Below are positions 48,021-58,928 of a stretch of 64,000 nucleotides of DNA, one piece after another (positions within the stretch are counted from its first letter, which is position 1; each line of letters starts with the position of its first letter). The notes under the pieces are model-generated. The model was not told where the DNA came from, did not search any database, and saw nothing but the letters and a program-made list of their open reading frames with translations. Source of the stretch: Vandiemenella viatica (Eukaryota > Arthropoda > Insecta > Orthoptera > Morabidae); NCBI GenBank assembly GCA_031002005.1, contig CM061919.1, positions 13,029,687 to 13,093,686 on the forward strand. Reading direction: 5' to 3'. A program made the position numbers and the translations under genes.

Positions 48021-48956
48021 TAAATGGAGGACACTAGAATTTTTTAATCGTGTCCAAATGCTTTCAAATTCTCACTGTATATGTAAGTTATCATCAGAAC
48101 TTTTTCTCCGCTTTGATAATGGTATCTCCATCGAATCATCTTAAATTATTTACTCGTAATTAGAAGATCAGCATAGTACAATGATTTGTTGCTACCATCC
48201 AGTTACTGAATACCGCAATATGATTTCTCTTACTTGAAAATTGTTCTTCCAGTGAGCATATACTGTTATTAAGTACTGTTTCTAGAAATCCGTTGGTTTC
48301 TGTCAGAGTTACGTCCATGATTAGAATTTGTCAAAAAGGTGCCTTAAACAAAACGGATTAAGGAGGGTACGGTTAAAGAAATTCGACAACAAAAAATATA
48401 ATCATGTGGTATGACAGAACTGGGAGGGTAGGTACGAACATCAGTTAAAATATGATGAGTGACCACAAGTTCGCAGATACGTCCGTGCCGATACTGGAAG
48501 CCTCGAAAACCCGAACACAAGTCAGGATGGCGGAAGACGATGATCTAATTTACGTGGCTTCTTAGAGCGAACAAGAAAAATGTGGCAAATAATTAAAAGA
48601 AGTTTTTTAAAAACGTATGATCTGTTGGCCAGATCTTCATGGGGAGATGAAGCAAATACATTTAGAACAGCAGTCTTGACCTGGGATTACTCGTCAGCTG
48701 ATCATTGCTAAACTGTGTTGCTCAGTAGCTCTCACTCCCAGATGGTTGACTTTGAGATTAGCTAAACCATGCAAATCGTACCTGAAACACTCGTGACTCT
48801 CAATTTCCAGTGGCTGCCAGTTCACCGAAACATTCTGCCACCTCATTTCGGAGTGCAAAGAGTCCTTAGTCAACTGTGATGGTAAACTAATGAGAGCTAT
48901 CATTCAACTTCTTCAGTCCTACAGATAGCTTCATAAATCATGAACACTATAGGGCT

Positions 48957-49920
48957 TTGTGCGGATTAATAATAATCCGTGCTCGTAACTTCAGGTTCAG
49001 CCTGCCCCGACCTATTAGTGGTAGACTAGATTGTATTAGATGTGGCCGGAGTAGAACTGCTTCTACACTGAGGGCTGGCCAGATTCGCGTTGCTGCGACC
49101 GTCGAGACGCCGCACATACTGTTTTGCACATTGTGCAGGACTGACCACTTTGTATCCTCCCTCGAGGAGGTGGCTTGGATTGCACCGAATTCTATCTTCA
49201 CATATACGTGCATTAGGCTTAAAATGGTCAGTGAGATAGTACCCACAAACTGTGTGACATACATTACAAAGCAACCGACTGATGTGACTCTTTTGGAAAT
49301 ATGGATTGGCTTCTACTTGTAAGCAACATACCGTAAATAAATAAATAATTGCTTCGTCTAGCGCTCTGCCGTTTCTAGTTAAACCCGACATAAGTACAGA
49401 TGTTTGGTCCACCGACCGGGTTGGAGTGTTATGCAGCACCTGAGCCGAAGCCCTCATCCACCACTCCGACCACACCATGCTATCGCCCCGCCGCGGGATT
49501 GGGCTCTTCCGAATCATCCACTGTCGTGGCAGGATTCTGGCACTCTAGTGGAGACGGTGAGGCATTGCGCACTCTGTCACCCCTTATGGGTGCTCACGGG
49601 GACACGACGTGGACGTAGGGCCGCCACGAACCAGGCCGAAGACCCTTCCAAAACCTGGCCGTATAGCGAGCCTCTCTGTCAATCCCTCTGCCACCCAGCC
49701 CCACGCGTGTCCTTAGGAGATGGTGGTAGCTTATGGGACCCGCTCACCAGCATAGGAGCCCCCGCGCACCCCCAGCGTCTAGCACCGTCAGTGCGCTGGG
49801 CCCCCCCACCTGTCTAAGCTTCACAGAGCACCGTCGTAGCGCACGAGCATAAGCCGTCAGAGCGGTGTTGCCCCGCCCAGGTCCGAGGACCCATGCGCTA
49901 CCGGACCTCACATATATAGA
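48957..49920. other. GC-rich block of unknown nature, open on both strands
   Basis: From about 49380 to 49910 the sequence is markedly richer in G+C and CpG than its surroundings. Long overlapping frames occur on both strands: plus 48957-49322 (121 codons) and 49404-49817 (137), minus 49026-49517 (163). A plus-strand reading such as CIRCGRSRTASTLRAGQIRV has cysteines but no family I recognise. A (TAAA)n run at 49334-49350 interrupts it. It may be the 5' region of a retroelement, an old GC-rich repeat, or a host exon/CpG segment. I cannot decide which. Confidence 0.35.
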
Positions 49921-50221
49921 GGTTCTATTTTGGCAACAAGAGGCAGTAGTTTTATCTTGTGCAGGGACTAATGATGGCTGCTATGTATGTTGTCTATGAC
50001 TTCCCCCTGGATCTGCGGGGTTTATCTTGTTTTGGCTGCGGCCGGTTCTTCTTGTTGCTACTCATGGTTGGATCAGCGCTGTCCTTCTCTCGAATGCCTT
50101 CTTTGCGAAGGTGGAGAATGGCTTTCGGCTGCTGAGGCCATACAGCCAGCTGAATGTGACAACTTTTTCCAGTGTATTAGTTTCTAGAGTAACTTGTTGC
50201 TATCAAGTATTGACAAATGGA

Positions 50222-50344
50222 CACTACAAGACGGACACGACATTCACAGACACAACACTAAACACCCATGCCCTCGGCCAGACTCGAACCGGCGACCTTC
50301 GACACGGGGAGCTAGCGCTCTAGCCCCTACGCTACCGAGGCCGG
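50222..50344 (-). mobile_element. SINE family 2 copy (minus strand)
   Basis: On the minus strand: CCGGCCTCGGTAGCGTAGGG (A box region), GGGCTAGAGCGCTAGC, a perfect B box GGTTCGAGTCTGG, CGAGGGCATGGGTG and GTGTTGTGTCTGTG. This is the most complete head of the family in the window. Confidence 0.88.
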
Positions 50345-51216
50345 AAAAGAGAGGTTTGCTGTTTTGAGCCAGCCTGTTGTCCATGTGCTGGCCTCCAGCG
50401 GGAGTTTTTCTTTCTTGAAGCCTATCGGTCTGAGAGCACTTGGCCAACTAGAATGGGATCATATATGTTTTTTTTCCCCGCCATGAAAACTGCAGTAAGA
50501 AACGATTTTGGTTGGTAATGAGAATTGGTACTGACATTAAAATAATTCCAGATCGGGTTTAACGTTTTAAATCCTTATGTTTGCATCATGAAAAACTTTG
50601 AGAATATTTTGGTATCATTAAAACATATTGATATTTATCTGGAAACTAAGACATATTTTACAGTTATCTTTAGAAATGGAAGCATTTTCGTCTGTATCGT
50701 GAAGCAGAGGACATAATGTGGTTAACATCCGTTATTTCCAGTGAATTATTACTCTGATTAGATACACACGTAACTCACAGCAACTCGTCCTAATCAGCGA
50801 TATTGCAGTTTTTTCCTTAGCTGCTTAGTTCAGAAACCCAGTGTCTTCTTGGTACATTTCCCTGTATGACATTTCTCTGAATACGCGGTACAATATCAGT
50901 TATTTTCGGCTGCTGCGATGAAATCTCTCGACGGCAGCTGGGTGACGTTACATTCCGCTTCCAGTCGATGGTCTCATCATGAGGCGGGGTTTTTATAATC
51001 GGTAATAACAATTACGACTCATATTGCGTTCCAGGCAGTGCTACCTGTTGGTAATGTGACGTCAGTTTGCACGTAGCTGTCTTTGGCGCTTCTCCCGACA
51101 CGAGGAGCGCGGATGTGGTTCTGAGATAAGCGTTTGCAGGAAGCCGGTTATAAGCGGAAGTGCAGCGGTAACCGGTCTTATAGGTCACGGCTGCACGACG
51201 ACATGAAGTCACCGGC
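50345..51216. other. unassigned stretch
   Basis: No supported gene. Confidence 0.4.
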
Positions 51217-51330
51217 CCTGGCAGCATAGGGGCTAGCGCCGGACCCAGCATGAGTCGATTTAATTAAATGTATTCGTTTAGGGTTGTGTCACTTCAGTGC
51301 TCCACAATATCACGAGCAAACAATGATCTC
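51217..51330 (+). mobile_element. SINE family 2 copy with internal deletion
   Basis: CACCGGCCCTGGCAGCATAG and GGGGCTAGCGC match the head. The sequence then jumps past the B box to CGGACCCAGCATGAG, TTTAATTAAATG and GGGTTGTGTCAC. Loss of the B box would prevent normal polymerase III transcription. Confidence 0.68.
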
Positions 51331-52839
51331 ATAGTTAGAACAATATAAACAAATTGCAGTTGGTCGCAAGAGACTGATAGCCATATTAGGAGGGGGTGGG
51401 GGTAATGATGAGCGTCTTTCACATGCCCACTAATTTCGTGCCTTTTCTGGGATACTGACTATCGCTCGTAGTAAATTCTGCCACACAGATGTTTTGATGC
51501 AACACCAAACTTTTCAGCCGGCGTAGTCACTAATTTAAAACTCTGAAATAAATAACGAAAGGCTCTTCTTCGAAAGTTTATAGCAATCCCATGGACAAAA
51601 ACGCTTGTTCGTAACAATAAGTTAACTTCTAAAACATCCAAATTTTTATACATCATTTGACGATGTTTCATTTGATTCAGTACAATGGTTCACAGAAGCC
51701 AAATAATTTTTATTGAGTTTATATATTCATACTATGAGGCTCGAATAACATTTAGTCCCACCTGATTCCATTCTATTATATTGAAGCTATCGTGTAACAA
51801 GTGTTATGGCCATGCAAAAATACCTGACAGTGACTTACTCGAGCACAGATTCGGAAAACACCACTAAGTTGTTGGTTAGTGAAGTTGCGGACGGTTGTGC
51901 AACCTTATCAGAAACACTCTTCCACAAGACATGATATTGAGTGGTACCAGGATTCACTACTTGGTGCGACTGATTGTAGCCAAAAACATTTTTGCCAATT
52001 AGAAAACACTTTTAAATCAGAACTGACCAACCAGAGCGCTGAAACGGTTGAGTTCTCCTAGAATTTTGGAATCCAGCAGGATAAAACCTCCGAGCAACCG
52101 TAACACTGCGATAAAAGTCAAATAGTCAGTTACGTATTAACAATGCAGCAGTTACAATACGCGGTGAAAATTACGCAAAAATAATGAATTGCAAGCACAA
52201 ATAAAGAATGTAAAATTACTGCAGTTCGATTGTGACATTTTAGATTAATAGCACAGTGAGTTGATACTGTAACTATTTCGAGTAATAGAAGATAATATGG
52301 AGCAACGTAAACACGCGACCAAAAACACTGTTCACACAGAATACGGAGGGAAGTACTTAATAGCAGTGTTTCTCAACCTGTCGTCTGCGAAGATGGGACA
52401 GATGGTCCGCAGGCAGAATATTAAAAATTTAATTCTAATTTAATTAAACATATTATAACAAAATATAAATTAATAAAAATTGTTCATATTAACTGGATAC
52501 AGTTACCATATTGCAAAAGGCTATAAGAGAGTATAATCTATACACCTGTAAACCAAATTTTCTAGAAGCCGTGAATGTTTCAACGACCAGGCAAAAATGT
52601 GGTGTTTGTAGTATATAAGGATATAACTGCATCGTTACTGCAATAATTAAGTTAAAGGCCATTTTATAAGTGTGTTATTAGTGTAGGTACAAAGGGGCCG
52701 CAGTACGTATCCATAATAATTTGTAAGTTAGGTAAAAATTAGGCCCATATAAGCTGGTGGTCCGCAGAATTATTTTTGACGTTTTATGAGGTCCTCGGGT
52801 CGAAAAGGTTGAGAAACGCTGAGGTATTGGATGAAGCGA
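51331..52839. other. unassigned stretch
   Basis: AT-rich, no supported gene. Confidence 0.4.
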
Positions 52840-52953
52840 GCCTGGCTGGTGAGCAGTGACGCTCGGGCCCGGCACTAGGCAGGACGCGGGGTCAAATCCC
52901 CCTTCCAGCCATCCAGATTCGGTTTTCCGTGGTTTTTCGAGATCAATGCAGAC
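52840..52953 (+). mobile_element. SINE family 1 fragment, interrupted by the next copy
   Basis: Head GCCTGGCTGGTGAGCAGTGA, B-box region GGGGTCAAATCCCCC, then GCCATCCAGATTCGGTTTTC. It stops where the opposite-strand copy begins. Confidence 0.75.
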
Positions 52954-53172
52954 ATTTTTTTCTTATGGCTTTACACCTGGCGGGATAGTACTGGAAACTA
53001 GGAACGGGATGGAATTCGGCCATGGTCCTTTCTGAAGGCAGCATCCCGGCATTCACCTGGAGTTATTTGCAGAGACCATAGAAAGCTTAAATCTGGATTC
53101 CCGGATGGGGATTCGAACCCACGTCCTCCCGAATGTGAGGCCAGAGCGTTACCGCTCGCCAACTACGCTAAG
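52954..53172 (-). mobile_element. SINE family 1 copy (minus strand), tail-to-tail with its neighbour
   Basis: A T-run followed by TTATGGCTTTACACCTGG is the family terminus complement. The body blocks and a perfect B-box complement (GGGATTCGAACCC, about 53109-53121) follow, ending near GCTAAGTACG. Confidence 0.85.
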
Positions 53173-54006
53173 TACGAATGCTGGGATGGTACCTTCAAAA
53201 CAGGAGATATGATGGCACCTTACCGGTGTCCTCTCTCTTCATTTTATTATTATTTTAAATGGAATCTGTACTATTACAAATCTGCAAGCAAGCTGCGTGT
53301 CTCTCTTTATTTGAACGGGTACCGCGCAAAAACTACAGTAGCAATTTGGATGGGGTTTTGAATTTTTTAGAGCTGATTGTCTGAATCAAAATCTGCGAAA
53401 ATAGCTACTATGGGAAGGAACAAGCAATTAAAAACATTTCTGTATGGAAAATTATGCACTTAAATCAAACACCACTACTTTCGCATAACGACAAAAATTC
53501 ACACATGTTTGAAGTTTAAATCACTTTGTAAATATTAATAGTCCTTTCTTTTTAATCCTGTTATATAGTAAACTGCCGCCCCATGTCCTTGATCGTCTTG
53601 GAATCCGCCAGATGTTCAGTTAGGGATAGTGTTATTACACTTAGGCATCGTAATGATGAAATGTAATCAATCTTCTCAGATGTACAGACAGTTGGTTTCG
53701 TAGAAACACACCACCCGCCTGTACAACCTAGAAGATTACACTGCATAGTGTTCGCATTGACGTCAAAATAAACATTTCTTGGCAGGGCCAAGTTTGACGT
53801 TGATATTGTGGATTCGACTTTGGAACGACCCGAACAGCTAACAAAAAGTGTTTACTCAAATACATCACTGTCCGAGAGGCTGGTTCCCTTCGCTCCTTAG
53901 GGAATACAGGACTGCGGGAATGACGTCCATTCTTAAAGTTTTCCTGGCCATCGATACTTTGTGTCAAGTTTTCCTCTGTTAACTTCTATCTCGGCTTCCT
54001 TACTGA
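53173..54006. other. unassigned stretch
   Basis: Two overlapping minus frames (76 and 79 codons, 53561-53967) have no recognisable motif. Confidence 0.4.
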
Positions 54007-54180
54007 GTCTGGTGGGAGAGTTGGCTATCCACATTTCGGTTGTATGTAATTACTCCAGGTGAATGTAGGGATGATTCCTTCGAAAGGCCACCCGCGATTT
54101 TTTTCCCCCGTTCCTTAACCCAAATCCACCCCGGAATCTAATGGCCTCCACGACGACAAGACGTAAACTCCTAAATAAAG
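54007..54180 (+). mobile_element. SINE family 1 copy lacking the B box region
   Basis: GAGTCTGGTGGGAGAGTTGG (head), then directly ATTACTCCAGGTGAATGTAG, GATTCCTTCGAAAGGCCACC and ACGACGACAAGACGTAAAC. The middle of the tRNA-like head and its B box are deleted. Confidence 0.72.
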
Positions 54181-54604
54181 ATAAAAATAAAATCAGCATC
54201 GGCATTTGAACCTCACCATGTATGTCCAATCCGTACCAGTTCTCTCCTTTTAGCAGTTTAGTAGTAATTGCAATTAAGTTTATGGCGCGGTGTTGACTTC
54301 CGCTTGCAGTTTAATTTCACTGAGTAACGCATTTTGTTCACCGCAGTAAACGGTACAAGATGTTCGGCTCAGTGCCAGGTACAGTATTTAGAAATGTTAG
54401 GTAGCGTCAAATACTTTTCGAGTATACCTGCGTACACTGTAAAATTTAAGGATTTGTAACAGTCTCGCCAGTTTGGCTGCGGGCGGTAACTTGCCACCAC
54501 TGTGATTCGGAGAGAAACAACGAGGCCAAGATGCAGTCCTACCTCTGCTCGTACCGCCCGGGCTGAGTGCCATAGCTCTAGACGCCTCCCAAACAACGCA
54601 ATTC

Positions 54605-54693
54605 AGAAACACTTATCACCCATGCCAGAGGTCGGTCTCGAACCGGCGATCCTCTCAATGAGAGGTCAACGTGCTAATGCCAAGGGCCTCCAG
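54605..54693 (-). mobile_element. SINE family 2 fragment (minus strand)
   Basis: B box GGTTCGAGACC on the minus strand with flanks CGCCGGTTCGAGACCGACCT and TCTGGCATGGGTGATAAGTG. The head is diverged. Confidence 0.68.
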
Positions 54694-55127
54694 ACCAGCT
54701 TCGGGCAGAGGAATATTTCAGTTCCGTCAGTCTCCCCATTTTGAGCATTTGGTGTTTTGCGTCAGAATTTCAGATTGTATTCAGTATTTTGTGTTCAAAT
54801 AAAGATGAGTACCGATTTCATCAGAAACTTTGATGACAGCTTCACGGTGAAGCGTACCGCACGTCACCAGCAGACAAAGCCTCAGTGTAGTAATGACTAT
54901 GTGGCAACAGGGAAATGGGAACAGATAGTTAACTCATTACCCGTAATCACGTCTCAAGCTGCACGTTTCCTTGTAATGTGGTAGGTATACCTCTAACCTT
55001 CTCCTAAGTTCATAAAATGGAGTTAATACTATTATGTACCAAAGTGATCGAAGTATCCAGGTCGTATCTTCGTGTCTGAAGTTTGCGTTACTTACTTATT
55101 CCATGTCTTTACTGTTGCGCAGTCAGA
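54694..55127. other. unassigned stretch
   Basis: No supported gene. Confidence 0.4.
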
Positions 55128-55310
55128 ATTGGTGCAGTCTGGTAGCTACATGTACAAGGCGTTCGCTTAATGAATTCAAGGTCCGAGGATGGAGTCCAGT
55201 CACCGTATATAAATTTTTCGGGTCTTGCTTTGTTCAGGTGACGAAAGTCAGGTAGCTGCATGGTTTGTATTTCCCCAGGTCATAGAGAAAAGGAACTAGT
55301 CGTATTTTGT
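55128..55310 (+). mobile_element. SINE family 3-like relic
   Basis: CAGTCTGGTAGCTACATGTA, a B-box-like GATGGAGTCC, and a tail with CCCCAGGTCATAGAGAAAAG and GAACTAG. The tail parallels GTCCCAGAGGAAAGGAACTGG of the 21.3 kb copy. Strongly diverged. Confidence 0.42.
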
Positions 55311-55388
55311 GATGAAATGTTGAATACATGCATAGCCACAGTAACAGACCTTGTAGAACAATTCGTATCATGATATATTTGAATAATA

Positions 55389-55623
55389 ACCGAGCGTGGT
55401 GGGTGAGCGGCTAAAGTTGTGGCCTCATTCGGGAGGACACCGGTTCGAATCCCCGTCCGGGCATCCAGATTTGGATTTTCCATGGTTCCATAAAATCACT
55501 CCAGGTGAATGCAGGGGTAATTTATTCAAAAAGACCATGGCCAAATTCCTTTCCGTTCCTTGTCCCCAGTCCCATCCCGCCTCTAATGACCACGACGTAG
55601 ACTAGGCGTAAAGCCATAAAAAA
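55389..55623 (+). mobile_element. SINE family 1 full-length copy
   Basis: This is the best plus-strand copy. It has head ACCGAGCGTGGTGGGTGAGC, perfect B box GGTTCGAATCC (55442-55452), CATCCAGATTTGGATTTTCC, ATGGTTCCATAAAATCACTCC, CCATGGCCAAATTCC, CCAGTCCCATCCCGCCTCTA, and the 3' terminus ACTAGGCGTAAAGCCATAAA. It defines the family as ~235 bp with a short A-rich tail. A related LINE tail is not identified. Confidence 0.92.
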
Positions 55624-55869
55624 TACTTTGTGTAAAACCTAAGTCACTGAACTCTTCCGTCTTTATAAATCTAAAGTTCGACGCGGAGAAAACGTTTCCA
55701 CTTCATGTGTCAACCAACACTATCCTTTAAGGTAATAATGAGCGCAGTACCTGACTTCTTATACCCGAGTGCGATTGTAGGCGGTTACTAACGGGGATGC
55801 TTACCCGTCGATGGCAGCAACTGGGAAGATGAAGTGGCCTCTTCTGTGTTCGTAAGTGTGGATAACTGT

Positions 55870-55912
55870 TTGTGTGTGTGTGTTTTTTTTTTTTTGTATA
55901 TATATTTTTTTA
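55870..55912 (+). repeat. simple repeats (GT)n, T-run, (TA)n
   Basis: A (TG)n run is followed by 13 Ts and an AT-alternating stretch, adjoining the tail of the next SINE. Confidence 0.85.
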
Positions 55913-56124
55913 TAGATTTACATTTCGTCGACAAGAGGTGGCAAAGACTGGGGGCAGCGAATGGGAAGGAATTCAGCGGTGTCTTTTTTTGAGGACACCA
56001 TCGTTGCATTCGCCCCGACTCATTTGGAAAACCCATAGAAAACTCAAATTCCCGGACGGGGATTCGAACCCGCTTCCTCCCGAATTCGAGGTCAGAGCGT
56101 TACCGTTCACTCACCACGCTCGGT
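55904..56124 (-). mobile_element. SINE family 1 copy (minus strand)
   Basis: Tail complement CATTTCGTCGACAAGAGGTG, GGGAAGGAATTCAGCGG, and B-box complement GGGGATTCGAACCC (about 56059-56072), ending CACGCTCGGT at 56124. Confidence 0.85.
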
Positions 56125-56221
56125 AGATGACTGTGGTAGTGTGTGTTCAGTGTAAACTGTACTGTACTGTGCTGTTTGTGTAGTGAACGAAGGCTGAGGG
56201 TGAAACCTGGTGTCAGCCCAT

Positions 56222-57230
56222 TAGGCCTGCTCTTTCTGTGATCGACCAGTTAGAAAATTGCGTATCCACTCGCAAATCTGAGCCGAAATACCGTAAACTC
56301 GAATCTTCGCTAAAGATCGGTTGTGTGGCACAGAATCAAAAGCTTTCTGAAAATCGAAAAAAACTGCATCAACTTACGAACCTGCATCGATAACTTTCAT
56401 TATGTCGTGGGAAAATAGGGCCAATTGTGTTTCACACGATCGCTTCTTCCGAAATCCGTGTTGACATGGTGTAAGTAACTCGTTCTCATCTAGAAACTTC
56501 ATAATGTTCGAGCATATGACATGTTCCAGAATTCTGCTGCAGACCGATGTTAAAGATATGGGTCGATAATTCCTAGGATCACTCCGATCTCCTTTCTTAA
56601 AAACGGGAATTACCTGGGCTATTTTCCAGCTAGAAGGTACTTTTCTCTCTTCTAGTGATTTACGGAATATATCTGACAGAAATGGTTCAATATCCTCCAC
56701 GTATTAAGAAAATACTCTTACCGGTATACCATCGGGACTCGGCGCTTTACCCCACTTCAGAAGTTTCCACACGATGTGGTAAAGTGGGGATGTTTTCCAT
56801 GTTTTCTCGCGTGAATGAATTTTTGAATTCGGTGTTAAATACGATAGCCTTGTCGCGGCTGTCTTCAACTTCCCGTCCGTCTTTTATTAGAACTGGCTTA
56901 TTGTTCCCACTACAACTAACTTTTTTTACATACGACCAAAATTTCTTAGGGTTTTCAGTGAGGCTCTTAGAGAGAGAATTTTCACGAAAGTTATTAAAGG
57001 CCTCACGCATCGCATTCTTAACACGTCCCCTTATCTCCTCTAACTTATCTAAATCAGCCCGATGCATCGTCCTTTTTGATCGTGCATGTATCTTCCTTTG
57101 CTTCTTGAGTAACCTTTTAACCTCCCGTGTGTACCATGGGGGATCGTTCTCTTCCCTGATTGTCCGTTTCAGTATATTCAAGTTCATACCTTCCCAGACT
57201 ATATATAGGAATTGATGCCACCTCTCTTCA
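56222..57230 (-). pseudogene. LINE reverse transcriptase, N-terminal half
   Basis: WYTREVKRLLKKQRKIHARS and NPKKFWSYVKKVS form the linker between endonuclease and RT. After a frameshift near 56750, APSPDGIP precedes a stop (56701), then SWKIAQVIPVFKKGDRSDPR, NYRPISLTSV and CQHGFRKKRSCETQLALFSH (RT motifs 1-2). A further stop (56374) is followed by [14 protein letters not shown], i.e. motif A with its catalytic Asp, and [12 protein letters not shown]. Homology ends near 56222, before the YxDD motif. The thumb and C-terminal parts are missing. Confidence 0.87.
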
Positions 57231-57246
57231 ACGGTGCCTCCTGCTA

Positions 57247-58110
57247 CTAAGAAGGTGTGGTAATTATGCCTGAAATACGCTCTAAAAAAAACTCTTTTGA
57301 AGCCTTTTCGAATCTGTAAACGATCCTCTCTTTTCTCTTTCTGCGCGTGATTGTTAGTTTTAGTGTAGCAATTACAGCTTTGTGATCACTTATTCCTGCG
57401 GTGGTAGAAATATCCGTGAATAGTTCAGGCCTTTTTGTAACAATTATATCTAAAATATTTTCGTTACCATTGAGGCATCGCGTTGGTTCAGTTACGAGCT
57501 GTTCAGGATTGTGATCTGAGAAGAGGTCTAGAATGATTTCGCAAGCTGCTTTATCCCTGCCCCCAGTAACGTGAACGTAATTAGTCCGGTCGATATCTGG
57601 CAAGTTAAAGTCACCTCCTAGCATTATTGTATAGTCCGGAAATCGCCGTGCTATATTATTTACATTATTTCTTCAGGCCTCGGCAATATTTACGCTTGCA
57701 TCGGGTGGACGATAGAAGGAGCCTATCACAAGTTTTGCCCTAGCTACGTTGAGCTTGATCCATATGATTTCGCAGACAGTATGGACATTTATTTCGCTAC
57801 ATGGGAGGTACTTACTAACAGCTATTAATGCACCACCTCCTTGGGAATGCAACCTATCCTTACGGAAAATGTTCATGCTACTATTAAAAATTTCGGCGGA
57901 ACTTATATCTGGTTTTAACCAACTTTCTGCGCCTATTACGATATCAGCATCTGTACTACGAATAACGTTATCGAGTTCAGGCTGTTTATTACAAACACTT
58001 CTGCAGTTAACTACTGGAACTTTTAATGTTCGGGATTCTTTTAATCTACCCCTAACACGCGGTGCTGAATTTATCTTGGTTGTCCGCAACTGAATTTCCT
58101 CCTCAGGGTC
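57247..58110 (-). pseudogene. LINE APE-type endonuclease, split by a stop
   Basis: In one frame: VPVVNCRSVCNKQPELDNVI, DIVIGAESWLKPDIS (catalytic Glu), LHSQGGGALIAVSK, WIKLNVARAKLVIGSFYRPP (to 57673), a TGA stop, then NNVNNIARRFPDYTIMLGGD, GDFNLPDID (catalytic Asp/Asn), EPTRCLNGNENILDIIVTK and AGISDHKAVI (catalytic Asp-His). The enzyme nicks target DNA to prime reverse transcription. All visible catalytic residues are kept, so the copy was disabled mainly by the stop near 57673 and a frameshift near 57250-57270. Confidence 0.85.
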
Positions 58111-58118
58111 ATCCTCCC

Positions 58119-58433
58119 TCAGCCTAAAAAAACCCCCAATGCACGCCACACGGGCCCTGCCACCCGTGTGGCCGATTCCCGTGTGTAGTGCACCCCTGAT
58201 CTATCCAAGTGATTCCTACAAGACTCAACCCCAGGGCGAAGATCAAGGAATCTGCAGCCATGACTATCACAGAAGCGCCGTAATCTCTGGTTCAGCCCCT
58301 CAACACGGCTCTGAACCAGAGGTCCACAGTCAGTCCTATCGACAATGCTGCAGATGGATAGCTCAGCAGAAATCTTGCGGCCAATGGCCACAGAGTTCAC
58401 CCTTTCTGCAAAGGACGAGAGGATAACCTCCAA
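58119..58433 (-). pseudogene. LINE ORF1 C-terminal part, SGNH/esterase-like
   Basis: The last ~60 residues read LNQRLRRFCDSHGCRFLDLR, ...SGVHYTRESATRVAGPVWRA. This resembles the C-terminal end of SGNH-fold esterase domains, in which the late D-x-x-H block (here SGVHY, normally D-G-x-H) carries the catalytic Asp-His pair. The aspartate appears replaced by Ser. In CR1-group LINEs this domain ends ORF1 and is thought to aid RNA or membrane interactions. The catalytic serine block lies upstream and is lost at the 5' truncation. The frame ends at 58119 and overlaps the start of the endonuclease frame. Confidence 0.65.
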
Positions 58434-58436
58434 CCT

Positions 58437-58757
58437 TAGTTATACGTAGAATCAATGATTGATTCATATGGACAAAGTATCCATGCTTTCTTTTGTGACT
58501 GCCTCGGAGAAGCAATGGTTTTATTAAGTTTTATGTTTCCATTCTTGCAGGAACCCACATGAAATCATTCAGTTGCATGTCTCTGTGTCAATTAGCCTCA
58601 AAACTTTTGAATCACTGAACTAGAAATTTGTAATTTCGTAATCTATTAGTTCTTACTTATATAAAGTATAAGTCAAACATTCTGAAAATTACGGAGGTGT
58701 ATTCAATGCTAGAGGGTTCACTGAAATTTGTTTAGATAATCTCCAAGAGCATGACAA
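58437..58757. other. unassigned stretch
   Basis: AT-rich; nothing recognised. Confidence 0.4.
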
Positions 58758-58928
58758 TGGTTGGAATTCCCGTCCAGTCTTCCAGATCTTTATTTTCCAT
58801 GGTTTCTCAACATCACTCCCGGCCAATGCCGGGATGGTTCCTTCCAAAGGCCATTGCCGAATTCATTTTCGTTCATTTGTTTCCCGCCCCTAATCACGTT
58901 AGTGTCGACGAGGCATAATGCCATTAGC
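58758..58928 (+). mobile_element. SINE family 1, 5'-truncated copy
   Basis: Begins at the end of the B box (GGTTGGAATTCCCGTCC), then TTTTCCATGGTTTCTCAACA, CCAATGCCGGGATGGTTCC, TTCCCGCCCCTAATCACG and the terminus GACGAGGCATAATGCCATTA. 5' truncation is expected for LINE-driven retrotransposition. Confidence 0.85.

Larger units (their letters stand above)
56222..58436 (-). mobile_element. CR1-group LINE fragment, truncated at both ends
   Basis: A minus-strand non-LTR retrotransposon carrying the end of ORF1 (58433-58119), an APE-type endonuclease (~58100-57250) and the first half of a reverse transcriptase (~57190-56222). ORF1 with a C-terminal SGNH/esterase-like segment, followed by this type of endonuclease, points to the CR1/L2/Rex group of the Jockey superclade; the exact clade is inference. 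The low-coordinate end stops just after RT motif A, so the YADD motif and 3' end are gone. This is unusual because LINEs are normally truncated at the 5' end, so a later deletion is likely. Stops and frameshifts are present throughout. Confidence 0.88.

Noticed and set aside
48694..48903. Minus-strand frame with HGLANLKVNHLGVRA as a possible BEL/Pao polyprotein piece
   Set aside because: The resemblance is to a few residues only and no neighbouring domains support it.
49404..49817. 137-codon proline/histidine-rich frame as a gene
   Set aside because: GC-rich sequence lacks stops in several frames at once, so openness alone is weak evidence. Kept only as part of an unexplained block.
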